A DNA stretch of 64,000 nt from Thiothrix fructosivorans (GTDB lineage: Bacteria; Pseudomonadota; Gammaproteobacteria; Thiotrichales; Thiotrichaceae), in the NCBI RefSeq assembly GCF_017349355.1, contig NZ_JAFMPM010000008.1:682001-746000 (forward strand). Direction: 5' to 3'. The notes below the pieces were generated by a model. The model did no database searches. It was not told the origin of the DNA and saw nothing but the letters and a program-made list of their open reading frames with translations. Position numbers and translations under genes: made by a program. This document shows positions 57,419 through 64,000 of this stretch, one piece after another; within the stretch, counting starts at the first letter, position 1, and every line of letters begins with the position of its first letter.

Positions 57419-58702
57419 TTACCAACGTCTCTCAAATTGTTTACGCAAGACAATTGCCAGCAAGTTCATCAGAATCATGAACGCCAGCAGGATAATAATG
57501 GCAGCGGACGTGCGTTCCGTAAAGGCACGTTCCGGGCTGTCTGCCCACAAATAAATTTGCACGGGAAGGATGGTTGCCGGATCGGTTATGCCGTGTGGCA
57601 CATCGACGATGAACGCCACCATGCCGACCATCAGCAGCGGCGCGGATTCACCCACTGCGTGCGCCATACCGATGATTGTCCCCGTCAAAATGCCGGGCAT
57701 TGCCAACGGTACAACATGGTGGAACACCGATTGGGTTTTGGATGCACCAATCCCCAACGCCCCTTCACGGATCGACGGCGGCACAGACTTCAGCGCCGCC
57801 CGACTGGCAATAATAATCGTCGGCAAAATCATCAAGGTGAGAACAAAACTGCCCACTAACGGCGAGGAACGCGGCATTCCAAAAATTTGAATAAACACCG
57901 CCAGCCCCAGCAAACCAAAGATAATCGAGGGCACAGAGGCAAGGTTATTGATATTGACCTCGATGAAATCGACCCAGAAATTGTTCTTAGGCGCGAATTC
58001 TTCCAAGTAAATCGCCGCCATAACGCCCAATGGGAAGGCAAACAACAGGGTTAAACTCATGGTGTACACCGACCCCATCAGCGCACTCAAGATACCCGCT
58101 TGCTCTGGCTCGCGGGAGTCGCCACGGGTGAAAAAGGTGGTGTTGAATTGGCTGTCGATACGCCCTTCTGCTTCCAGTTTATCCAACCAGACCAGTTGGA
58201 AATCCTTGATACGGCGATCCGCTTCGGGGGCGGTGCGGTCAACATAGCCCTTATGGAACATGTCGATGTCATCGTCCGCCAATACCCACACCGTTTGGTT
58301 GGTGCCAATCAGTTTGGGGTCAGCCAAGACCATGCGTTGCAATTCGTACTGCGCGTCGCCACTGACCAGTGATTTCAACGCCTTTTTCTGCTTGCGCTCT
58401 TCTACCGCCGGGAACAGGGCTTGCACCCCTTTTTGCACCACGCTGTTGTAACTGGCGGTACGCAATTGTTCGGGCGTGGCATCAGCCGTAACGCCCAAGG
58501 TTTGTGCGTCCAACGTCACATCCAGTTTGATGTAGGTGCTGCTGAAGGCAGGTAGACCTTTGCTGAAAATATTGAACATCAGCAACACCAAGAACATCAG
58601 GCTCAAGGCGATGGAAATAAAGCCATACGCGCGGAAACGCTTTTCGCGGGCGTAACGCTTGCCAAGGCTGGCGCGGACTTTTTCGGTAATCGTGGTACTC
58701 AT
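57419..58702 (-). CDS. pstA: Phosphate ABC transporter permease PstA (long form)
   Basis: This is an inner-membrane permease of the Pst system. At 427 aa it is much longer than the roughly 296 aa of E. coli PstA. After the first helix (about 25-47) there is a hydrophilic stretch to about residue 200, probably periplasmic. Five or six membrane helices follow, with the BPD_transp_1 signature around LPTIIIASRAALKSVPPSIREGALGIGASKTQSVFHHVVPL. The long form with the insert is known from other proteobacteria. It begins 12 bases after pstC. Confidence 0.95.
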   Translation of the reverse strand: MSTTITEKVRASLGKRYAREKRFRAYGFISIALSLMFLVLLMFNIFSKGLPAFSSTYIKLDVTLDAQTLGVTADATPEQLRTASYNSVVQKGVQALFPAVEERKQKKALKSLVSGDAQYELQRMVLADPKLIGTNQTVWVLADDDIDMFHKGYVDRTAPEADRRIKDFQLVWLDKLEAEGRIDSQFNTTFFTRGDSREPEQAGILSALMGSVYTMSLTLLFAFPLGVMAAIYLEEFAPKNNFWVDFIEVNINNLASVPSIIFGLLGLAVFIQIFGMPRSSPLVGSFVLTLMILPTIIIASRAALKSVPPSIREGALGIGASKTQSVFHHVVPLAMPGILTGTIIGMAHAVGESAPLLMVGMVAFIVDVPHGITDPATILPVQIYLWADSPERAFTERTSAAIIILLAFMILMNLLAIVLRKQFERRW

Positions 58703-58714
58703 ACAAACTCCTGC

Positions 58715-60103
58715 TTACTCGTACTGTTCGCGGTATTTGCGCACGATTTGCAGCGCAAGGATGTTGAGAATCAAGGTGACAACAAACAGTGCCAAACCGA
58801 GGGCGAAGGCTGCCAGTGTTTTCGCGCTGTCAAACTCTTGGTCGCCGGTCAGCAAGGTCACGATTTGCACCGTGACGGTGGTAACAGCTTCCAGCGGGTT
58901 AACGGTGAGGTTGGCAGACAGACCCGCTGCCATCACCACGATCATGGTTTCACCAATCGCGCGGGAAGCCGCCAGCAAGAATGCGCCGACAATCCCCGGC
59001 AATGCTGCTGGCAATACCACCTGCTTGATGGTTTCGGATTTGGTTGCACCCATGCCGTAAGAGCCGTCGCGCATCGCTTGGGGTACAGCATTGATAACGT
59101 CATCCGACAGTGATGACATGAAGGGGATAATCATCACCCCCATGACGACACCTGCCGCAAGCGCACTTTCTGACGCAACGTTTAAGCCGATCATTGCGCC
59201 CACGTCACGAATGAAGGGTGCAACGGTCAAGGCGGCAAAGAAGCCGTACACGACGGTTGGGATGCCCGCCAGAATTTCCAACGCGGGTTTGACGTAGGCG
59301 CGGACAAAGGGGCTGGCGTATTCTGATAGGTAGATGGCTGACATCAGACCTAACGGCACGGCAATCAGCAAGGCAATCGCCGAAATCAGCAATGTACCGA
59401 CAAATAGCGGGATTGCGCCAAACGATCCTGAACCACCCACCTGATCCGCACGGATAGCCGTTTGTGGACTCCAGTGTGTGCCGAACAAAAAGTCGGTGGC
59501 GGGGACTTGCCCAAAAAAGCGAATAGATTCAAATAGTACCGAGGTGATAATGCCCACGGTGGTGAGGATTGCCACTGCCGCACACAAGATCATCACGTAT
59601 TGGATAACGTGTTCTACCTGATTACGGGCGCGGGTAGTGGGCTTGATAAAGCGCATCCCGATAGCGAAACCGATGATTGCTAGCACCAAGACCACCACGG
59701 TTTTTGCCATGTTGCTGATGCCTTGCAAACGGCTGTATTCTTCCGCAGCAACCTTCATCGCTGGGTCGGTAGCCGTTTCGATGCCATTGGCGACAAGGTT
59801 GCGGATCTGGTTGCTGATCAAGCTCACTTGGTCGCCGGACTGGTTTTGTAATTCAGTGGGCAAGTGGGCAAGCGTCATCTGGGTAATGATGGAATCGGAG
59901 AGTACCGACCACAGCAGCAGGATGATCAACGCAGGAATGCCGCACCAAATAGCGACCAGATAGCCATAGTAACCGGGCAAGGAATGCAGGTTATTACCGC
60001 CGCGTTTCGCAGGGGTAGCCAGTGCGAGGGAACGCTTCCGGCCTATGTAGTAGCTGAACGCGGCAAGCACGCTCAGTGTTAGCAAAATACCCAAGGTATT
60101 CAT
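58715..60103 (-). CDS. pstC: Phosphate ABC transporter permease PstC (long form)
   Basis: This is the partner permease of PstA, 462 aa versus about 319 in E. coli. The extra N-terminal part has additional hydrophobic segments (about 3-20, 45-70 and 128-148) and a loop of about 60 residues. The C-terminal core carries the permease motif near VINAVPQAMRDGSYGMGATKSETIKQVVLPAALPGIV. It is the first gene of pstCAB-phoU-phoBR, preceded by a Pho box at 60172-60189. No pstS is adjacent in this window; the binding protein must be encoded elsewhere. Confidence 0.95.
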   Translation of the reverse strand: MNTLGILLTLSVLAAFSYYIGRKRSLALATPAKRGGNNLHSLPGYYGYLVAIWCGIPALIILLLWSVLSDSIITQMTLAHLPTELQNQSGDQVSLISNQIRNLVANGIETATDPAMKVAAEEYSRLQGISNMAKTVVVLVLAIIGFAIGMRFIKPTTRARNQVEHVIQYVMILCAAVAILTTVGIITSVLFESIRFFGQVPATDFLFGTHWSPQTAIRADQVGGSGSFGAIPLFVGTLLISAIALLIAVPLGLMSAIYLSEYASPFVRAYVKPALEILAGIPTVVYGFFAALTVAPFIRDVGAMIGLNVASESALAAGVVMGVMIIPFMSSLSDDVINAVPQAMRDGSYGMGATKSETIKQVVLPAALPGIVGAFLLAASRAIGETMIVVMAAGLSANLTVNPLEAVTTVTVQIVTLLTGDQEFDSAKTLAAFALGLALFVVTLILNILALQIVRKYREQYE

Positions 60104-60155
60104 GAAAACTCCTGAGTTGGAACGGGTATGGTCAGGTTAATGGTTCGCGCCCCGG

Positions 60156-60189
60156 ATTGTAGGCGTTGAATATGACAGTAATGTTACAA
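60156..60189 (-). promoter_or_regulatory. Pho box and -10 of the pst-pho operon
   Basis: Read on the minus strand: TTGTAAC, ATTA, CTGTCAT (60189-60172). Ten bases later comes TACAAT (60161-60156) as the -10. The second half-site matches the PhoB consensus fully; the first matches at four of seven positions. The 10-nt spacing to the -10 is the same as in the classic E. coli phoA promoter, where PhoB replaces the -35. Confidence 0.75.
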
Positions 60190-60203
60190 GGTGTCACATT
60201 ACG

Positions 60204-60983
60204 TTAAGCAGCCCGTAACAAACCCACATCGTTGACGGGGCGGCGTTGCAAGCTGCCTTGCACAAAATGACGATGGTAACGGGTATTGAGGTTATTAACG
60301 TCCAACAGAATGAAAATATCCGCTACGTTGAAATCAGGGTCGAGGCACGGTTCACCCGCCACCCATGCACCGAGTTTCAGATAGGCTTTGAGAAGCGGCG
60401 GCATCGTAACTTTGGCGGCAGGTTGTGCAGGCAGCAAGTGCATCAATGGTTTGACGCGCAATTCAGCAGGTGCGAGGTTGTGGGTACGCGCTTCCCGCAT
60501 AATGGCAGAGGCTTGTGCGCCGCCGTCGCTCATGCTGATGCTGGCGCACCCGAACATGAAATCGACGCGGTGCATTTCCATGAATTGCGCCAAACCTAAC
60601 CACAACATGCCGATGCCTGCGCCATTGCGGAAGTCGGGGTGGATGCAGGTACGCCCGATTTCTATCGCATTGCCCTTCAATTGCGGAAATAAGCCGCGCA
60701 GGTCGAATTCGTTTTCGGAGTAGAAACTGCCTGCACGGCGTGCATTCGGCGTGGTGAGGATGCGCGTTGAACCGATCACCGCATTCGTGTCGGTGCGGCG
60801 TACCAGCAGGTGGTGGCAGTAGTCATCGTAATGGTCGCGGTCGATACCTTCACGAGCGCTTTCTAGGTGAGCACCTTGTTCTTTGGCGAAGATGTCGTAA
60901 CGCAACAGTTGAGAGGCGTGAACATCTTGCGGTGTTGTGGCAAGTTCTACGCGCAGTTGGGGTAAGTGAATAGCGGCGGTCAT
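60204..60983 (-). CDS. olsB: L-ornithine N(alpha)-acyltransferase (OlsB-type)
   Basis: OlsB transfers a 3-hydroxyacyl group from ACP to ornithine, giving lyso-ornithine lipid, a phosphate-free membrane lipid precursor. The ATG at 60983 follows AAAGGAG and gives 259 aa; an ATG 18 bp upstream is less well placed. The GNAT-like core shows VHASQLLRYDIFAKEQGA, YCHHLLVRRTDTNAVIGSTRIL, EIGRTCIHPDFRNGAGIGMLW and FMFGCASI. A Pho box precedes it, and the pst operon follows in the same direction. OlsA was not found here. Confidence 0.88.
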   Translation of the reverse strand: MTAAIHLPQLRVELATTPQDVHASQLLRYDIFAKEQGAHLESAREGIDRDHYDDYCHHLLVRRTDTNAVIGSTRILTTPNARRAGSFYSENEFDLRGLFPQLKGNAIEIGRTCIHPDFRNGAGIGMLWLGLAQFMEMHRVDFMFGCASISMSDGGAQASAIMREARTHNLAPAELRVKPLMHLLPAQPAAKVTMPPLLKAYLKLGAWVAGEPCLDPDFNVADIFILLDVNNLNTRYHRHFVQGSLQRRPVNDVGLLRAA

Positions 60984-61012
60984 GGGTTGCACTCCTTTCA
61001 TAATATCGCGCC

Positions 61013-61046
61013 AGCTTATGAAAGGTCTGTGACAGATGAATGACGG
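61013..61046 (-). promoter_or_regulatory. Pho box and -10 of olsB
   Basis: Read on the minus strand: CCGTCAT, TCAT, CTGTCAC (61046-61029), a near-consensus PhoB site. Ten bases later comes TAAGCT (61018-61013) as a weak -10. The site could also influence the divergent gene starting at 61155. Confidence 0.8.
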
Positions 61047-61154
61047 TTATTTTGCAGTACCATGAAATGCCTAGCCCGCTTGCGCAGCAAAACCGTAAGC
61101 CTTAAGCTACTTTACGTGACATGATAAAAATAATCACTGATTGCGAGGTCATTA

Positions 61155-61685
61155 ATGCCTAACAGCAAGTCGAATGCTGCGTTGGAACTGCACGCTTTAG
61201 GGAACGCTTACGCGGTATTTCGTGGGCAGCGCTTGCACCTATCCCAACGCCAGTTGGAAATTTTATGCATTCTCGCGCTACACCCTGAAGGTCTGTCGTT
61301 GGCAGATTTACATCATGCCTTGTGCCGTAATGTGGCGACGACTCGACCCACGACGATTAGAACGATGCTGACGGCATTACGTCATCTGCTGGATGGGCAA
61401 ATCGGTTCACACCCTTATCGTTTACTCATACCTGTCTGGACAGATTTCAGGGCGTTATCCGATAGGCTGGAGCAGCACGATATTGCGGCGGCGCTCGCGC
61501 TCTACCGTGGGGCGTTGTTGCCGTTATCCATGGCTCCGGCATTAGTGGAATACCGTTATTACCTTGATGCTGGTATGGATGATTTATTGCGTACCTGCAC
61601 CTCGGCGCAATTGCTGATCGACAATGCTGACAACCTCTTGTGTACCCCGCTGGTGCGCGAACGTTTATTGGCATTACTGGCTTAA
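61155..61685 (+). CDS. SARP/BTAD-like winged-helix regulator, paralogue 1
   Basis: This 176-aa protein resembles the DNA-binding and BTAD-like C-terminal module of SARP or GAF-linked regulators, standing alone. The pattern LELHALGNAYAVFRGQRLHLSQRQLEILCILALHPEGLSL (residues about 10-50) is the winged-helix entry with the recognition region, then RTMLTALRHLLDG and PYRLLIPVWTDF. ALALYRGALLPLSMAPALVEYR follows as the start of the helical module. No sensory domain is present. It is divergent from olsB and has a paralogue at 62718. Targets are unknown. Confidence 0.75.
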   Translation: MPNSKSNAALELHALGNAYAVFRGQRLHLSQRQLEILCILALHPEGLSLADLHHALCRNVATTRPTTIRTMLTALRHLLDGQIGSHPYRLLIPVWTDFRALSDRLEQHDIAAALALYRGALLPLSMAPALVEYRYYLDAGMDDLLRTCTSAQLLIDNADNLLCTPLVRERLLALLA

Positions 61686-61694
61686 AGGTTAATA

Positions 61695-61730
61695 AAAGGT
61701 TGGTAATAAAAACCAGTATTGCCAACCTTT
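61695..61730. terminator. Inverted repeat after the first regulator gene
   Basis: AAAGGTTGGTAAT (61695-61707) pairs with ATTGCCAACCTTT (61718-61730) over 13 bp with one G-T pair and a 10-base loop. It begins ten bases after the stop. No T-run follows, so it may be a Rho-dependent or processing hairpin, or an operator. A second nested hairpin (TGTAGTG...CACTACA, 61747-61789) lies in the leader of the next gene. Confidence 0.45.
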
Positions 61731-61805
61731 CATCAACCTATCTTGCTGTAGTGTTAGCACCATAGAGAGCCGCTAACAATCCCACTACAACAAAGGATCT
61801 GTGTC

Positions 61806-62537
61806 ATGAAAACGCATCCAAGCATTCAAATCAGTATTGCTCTATTAGCATTGGCAATCACTTCTCCCAGCGTTGCTGGTGTCCAATTTCGTATCAGCCA
61901 TGATGCCAGTAGCAAAGAATACGTAGTCTACATGACCCCAGACACCGTACCTTCACCGGATATGGTGTTGTCCTCACAAGTGACGCTGAGAGTGCCGCAC
62001 GGTATTGATAAGACCCGTTTTAATATTGATACATTGACCAGTGCGGTAACAGGCATCCATTGGGTTAACCATTCACGCGTGGATGCTCCTGTGGAAAGCC
62101 CTGATGCCGATTACCTGTCTTTCGGCTTACTGTATAGCGGTGGCAAACCCCCGCCCTTCGATTGGCAAGCCGGTAAAGAAAAGCGGATTTTTTCGTTCAA
62201 AAGCGCTGTGGGGTGTGTGGCGGGGGTTACCTTGATTGATAACCATGACCCTTTCAGTCAATTGCCCAATTCTGCCAATACGAATCCGGGGAATGAGTTT
62301 TCCAATATCGGTTGGTTAGGCGGGAATAGTTATACCGGTAATTACGGCAAGCCCATAACGTGCGGCAATGTGCCAACGCCATCGTCCATTTGTGAAAAAA
62401 ACCCTCTGCTGTTAAGTGCTATTAAGCGCGAAGTATCGGTTCTAGCGGCATTGATCAATAAAATTGGCTCTATCAGCCAACGGCAGACCCTTCAGAAAAA
62501 GTTGAACGACTTGCGTAGTAGCTTGCAATGCAACTAA
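61806..62537 (+). CDS. Secreted protein of unknown function
   Basis: This 243-aa protein has a clear signal peptide (residues 1-25, ISIALLALAITSPSVAG). The mature part starts VQFRISHDASSKEYVVYMTPD and is beta-rich up to about residue 190 (SQVTLRVPHG, FSFKSAVGCVAGVTLIDNHDPF, NIGWLGGNSYTGNYGKP). Four cysteines of the mature protein could form disulfides. The last 50 residues form a helix (SAIKREVSVLAALINKIGSISQRQTLQKK). I do not recognise the family. It lies between two paralogous SARP-like regulators. Periplasmic, outer-membrane or extracellular location cannot be decided. Confidence 0.8.
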   Translation: MKTHPSIQISIALLALAITSPSVAGVQFRISHDASSKEYVVYMTPDTVPSPDMVLSSQVTLRVPHGIDKTRFNIDTLTSAVTGIHWVNHSRVDAPVESPDADYLSFGLLYSGGKPPPFDWQAGKEKRIFSFKSAVGCVAGVTLIDNHDPFSQLPNSANTNPGNEFSNIGWLGGNSYTGNYGKPITCGNVPTPSSICEKNPLLLSAIKREVSVLAALINKIGSISQRQTLQKKLNDLRSSLQCN

Positions 62538-62562
62538 AGCTCTTAACGCACCGCAACCGACC

Positions 62563-62599
62563 CCTATTCACCCTATGGTTGACCCCTAGGGTGAATAGG
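62563..62599. repeat. Perfect 13-bp inverted repeat
   Basis: CCTATTCACCCTA (62563-62575) and TAGGGTGAATAGG (62587-62599) are perfectly complementary across an 11-base loop, 26 bp after the secreted-protein gene. No T-run follows. It may be a terminator-like hairpin or a binding site for a dimeric regulator of the gene at 62718. Confidence 0.8.
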
Positions 62600-62621
62600 C
62601 TTATTAAGCTGTCATACAGTA

Positions 62622-62650
62622 TTGACACCTTGTGGCTGGATAATTAGTAT
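62622..62650 (+). promoter_or_regulatory. Sigma-70-type promoter of the second SARP-like gene
   Basis: A consensus -35 TTGACA (62622-62627), 17-bp spacer and TAGTAT (62645-62650) lie 68 bp before the ATG at 62718. A CTGTCAT half Pho box (62609-62615) sits just upstream, but its 11-bp-spaced partner is poor. Confidence 0.5.
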
Positions 62651-62717
62651 CTTTCTCATTGATAAAACTCAATCATCAATAAAAAAAAACGAGTTGTCAC
62701 CTGTGAGGAATACAAGA

Positions 62718-63176
62718 ATGCCTGTCATGTCTCCACCCTTTGGATGGCGGCAACGCTGTCCGCAAAGTGAATTAGAAGTCCACGCACTTGGGTCGCCGTA
62801 CATATTTTTTCGGGATAAACCACTCCACCTCAGCCCGCGTATGCTGGAAATTCTGTGTGTTCTCGCACTCAACCCCGAAGGGCTGACTTTAGAAGCCTGT
62901 CACGCGATTCTCTACGGTGATGAGCATGTCGCTACCGCTACTTTGAAAGCTGAACTTTCCCACTTGCGCACCCTGTTGGATGGACGTATCAGTGCGCGAA
63001 CTTACCGTTTGGTGGGGACGGTTTGGGTCGATTTTATCGCCTTGTGGGCAGCCATTCGCCAACATCAAGTGGCTGAAGCCCGTCACTTATACCGAGGAGA
63101 ACTTTTACCTCATTCTCAATCCCTCGAAATCAAGGAATGGCGTGCCTGCATCAATGCCGTGATGGCGAGGCAATAA
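62718..63176 (+). CDS. SARP/BTAD-like winged-helix regulator, paralogue 2
   Basis: The ATG at 62718, after GAGGAA, gives 152 aa; an upstream start at 62622 would translate the promoter region and is rejected. It aligns along its length with the regulator at 61155 (SELEVHALGSPYIFFRDKPLHLSPRMLEILCVLALNPEGLTL, then LSHLRTLLDGRIS, TYRLVGTVWVDF and ARHLYRGELLPHSQSLEIKEWR). It is shorter at the C-terminus. It has no sensor domain, so it may respond through expression level or a partner. Confidence 0.75.
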   Translation: MPVMSPPFGWRQRCPQSELEVHALGSPYIFFRDKPLHLSPRMLEILCVLALNPEGLTLEACHAILYGDEHVATATLKAELSHLRTLLDGRISARTYRLVGTVWVDFIALWAAIRQHQVAEARHLYRGELLPHSQSLEIKEWRACINAVMARQ

Positions 63177-63192
63177 TAAAACCATCATACAA

Positions 63193-63226
63193 GCGTCACG
63201 TTGCCGTCATTCCCAAGCCTTAGCCT
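63193..63226 (+). promoter_or_regulatory. Pho box and -10 of btaA
   Basis: GCGTCAC, GTTG, CCGTCAT (63193-63210) is followed after exactly ten bases by TAGCCT (63221-63226) as a weak -10, the same geometry as the pstC and olsB sites. The second half-site matches the PhoB consensus at six of seven positions. Confidence 0.65.
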
Positions 63227-63261
63227 CAAGCCCACGATTCGATTTTGTTAGTGAGAGTTTC

Positions 63262-64000
63262 ATGGCAGGTATTTCCGACGCAATGCGCGATGCTGTGCAT
63301 CAACATGCCCCAACATCCTTGATGGGAATGCAGCAACGTTTATTCAGCTTTTGGTTCAATAGCTTCATCTACAACCAGATTTGGGAAGACCCAGCGGTGG
63401 ATTTGCAAGCCTTGCAACTGACAGCGGAAAGCCGCGTACTGACGATTGCCTCCGGTGGTTGCAATGTATTGAATTACCTTACTGCGCATCCGGCACATAT
63501 CACCGCTCTTGACCTGAACCCTTACCACTTGTCCTTGACGCGCCTGAAACTGGCGGCGATGAAACATTTGCCGGATCATGCCAGTTTTTACGATTTTGTT
63601 GGCTATGCCGACCGTGATAATAATGTAGCGCTTTATAACCGCTATATCCAGCCGCATCTGGAGGAAGAACTGGAGCGCTTCTGGCAGGGGCGTAACATCC
63701 TCGGTCAGAAGCGCATCCATATGTTTCGCGATGGACTGTATCGCCACACCCGCTTCGGCTATTTCATGCGCTTTTTGCATTGGATAGCGCGTCGAACGAA
63801 CTATCAGCCCGAAAAACTACTGACGGCTGCCAGCCTATACGAACAGCAAGCGATTTTTCGCCAACACATCGCCCCATTTTTCGACAATAAACTGGTGAAG
63901 TTGTTGGGTAAATTACCGATGTCGGTGTTTAGCCTCGGCATTCCACCGCAGCAATACAAAGCGATGCAAGCGCAGGGCAACCTGATTGCGCAGTACCGCG
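63262..64000 (+). CDS. btaA: BtaA-type S-adenosylmethionine:diacylglycerol 3-amino-3-carboxypropyl transferase, 3' end outside window
   Basis: BtaA transfers the aminocarboxypropyl group of SAM to diacylglycerol, the first step to betaine lipid (DGTS), a phosphate-free substitute for phosphatidylcholine. About 246 codons of a DUF3419 protein are visible. They include QRLFSFWFNSFIYNQIWEDPAVDLQAL, the SAM-binding VLTIASGGCNVLNYLTAHPAHITALDLNP, and FRDGLYRHTRFGYFMRFLHW. The ATG at 63262 follows GTGAGAG. A Pho box lies 52 bp upstream. BtaB, which would methylate the product, is not in the window. Confidence 0.9.
   Translation, partial: MAGISDAMRDAVHQHAPTSLMGMQQRLFSFWFNSFIYNQIWEDPAVDLQALQLTAESRVLTIASGGCNVLNYLTAHPAHITALDLNPYHLSLTRLKLAAMKHLPDHASFYDFVGYADRDNNVALYNRYIQPHLEEELERFWQGRNILGQKRIHMFRDGLYRHTRFGYFMRFLHWIARRTNYQPEKLLTAASLYEQQAIFRQHIAPFFDNKLVKLLGKLPMSVFSLGIPPQQYKAMQAQGNLIAQYR

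Overview
The window is chromosomal DNA of a gammaproteobacterium. The blocks map/glnD | rpsB-tsf-pyrH-frr-uppS-cdsA-dxr-rseP-bamA-skp-lpxD-fabZ-lpxA-lpxB-rnhB and pstCAB-phoU-phoBR, together with LpxH and an OmpH/Skp chaperone, describe a Gram-negative lipid-A-making cell. The combination of a large type I-C CRISPR locus, an Anbu proteasome-like cluster and two phosphate-free-lipid genes suggests a Thiotrichales (Thiothrix-like) bacterium. That assignment is an inference from protein flavour, not a database match.

Layout. 1-1784: end of roxA and purB on the minus strand. 1966-9860: a complete type I-C cas operon (cas3-cas5c-cas8c-cas7c-small gene-cas4-cas1-cas2). 9861-10120: CRISPR leader. 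10121-19486: one CRISPR array of 108 repeats by hand count (37 bp, spacers 33-37 bp). It is split after repeat 42 by a 1640-bp IS66-family element with a perfect 8-bp target duplication. 19504-22949: glnD and map on the minus strand. 23126-39289: the ribosomal/phospholipid/isoprenoid/lipid A/outer-membrane supercluster. This run is interrupted between tsf and pyrH by a reverse-strand putative toxin/immunity pair, and before rnhB by a methyltransferase gene.

39455-50312: a predicted peptide-tagging and proteolysis locus. It contains a circularly permuted ATP-grasp, an alpha-E protein, a transglutaminase/DUF2126 protein, a zinc metallopeptidase and the Anbu proteasome-like protease. A 3.3-kb block splits it; that block holds an AAA-ATPase/PD-(D/E)XK protein and a decayed tandem duplication of a DUF2238 gene and an hlyIII gene.

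50397-53821: lpxH and a hybrid histidine kinase with a periplasmic binding domain. 53818-64000: a phosphate-starvation region. pstCAB-phoU-phoB-phoR lies beside olsB (ornithine lipid) and btaA (betaine lipid, cut by the window end). Three Pho boxes with identical geometry (7-4-7, then 10 nt, then a -10) precede pstC, olsB and btaA, so Pi uptake and replacement of phospholipids by phosphate-free lipids look jointly controlled by PhoB. Between olsB and btaA sit two paralogous SARP-like regulators flanking a secreted protein of unknown function.
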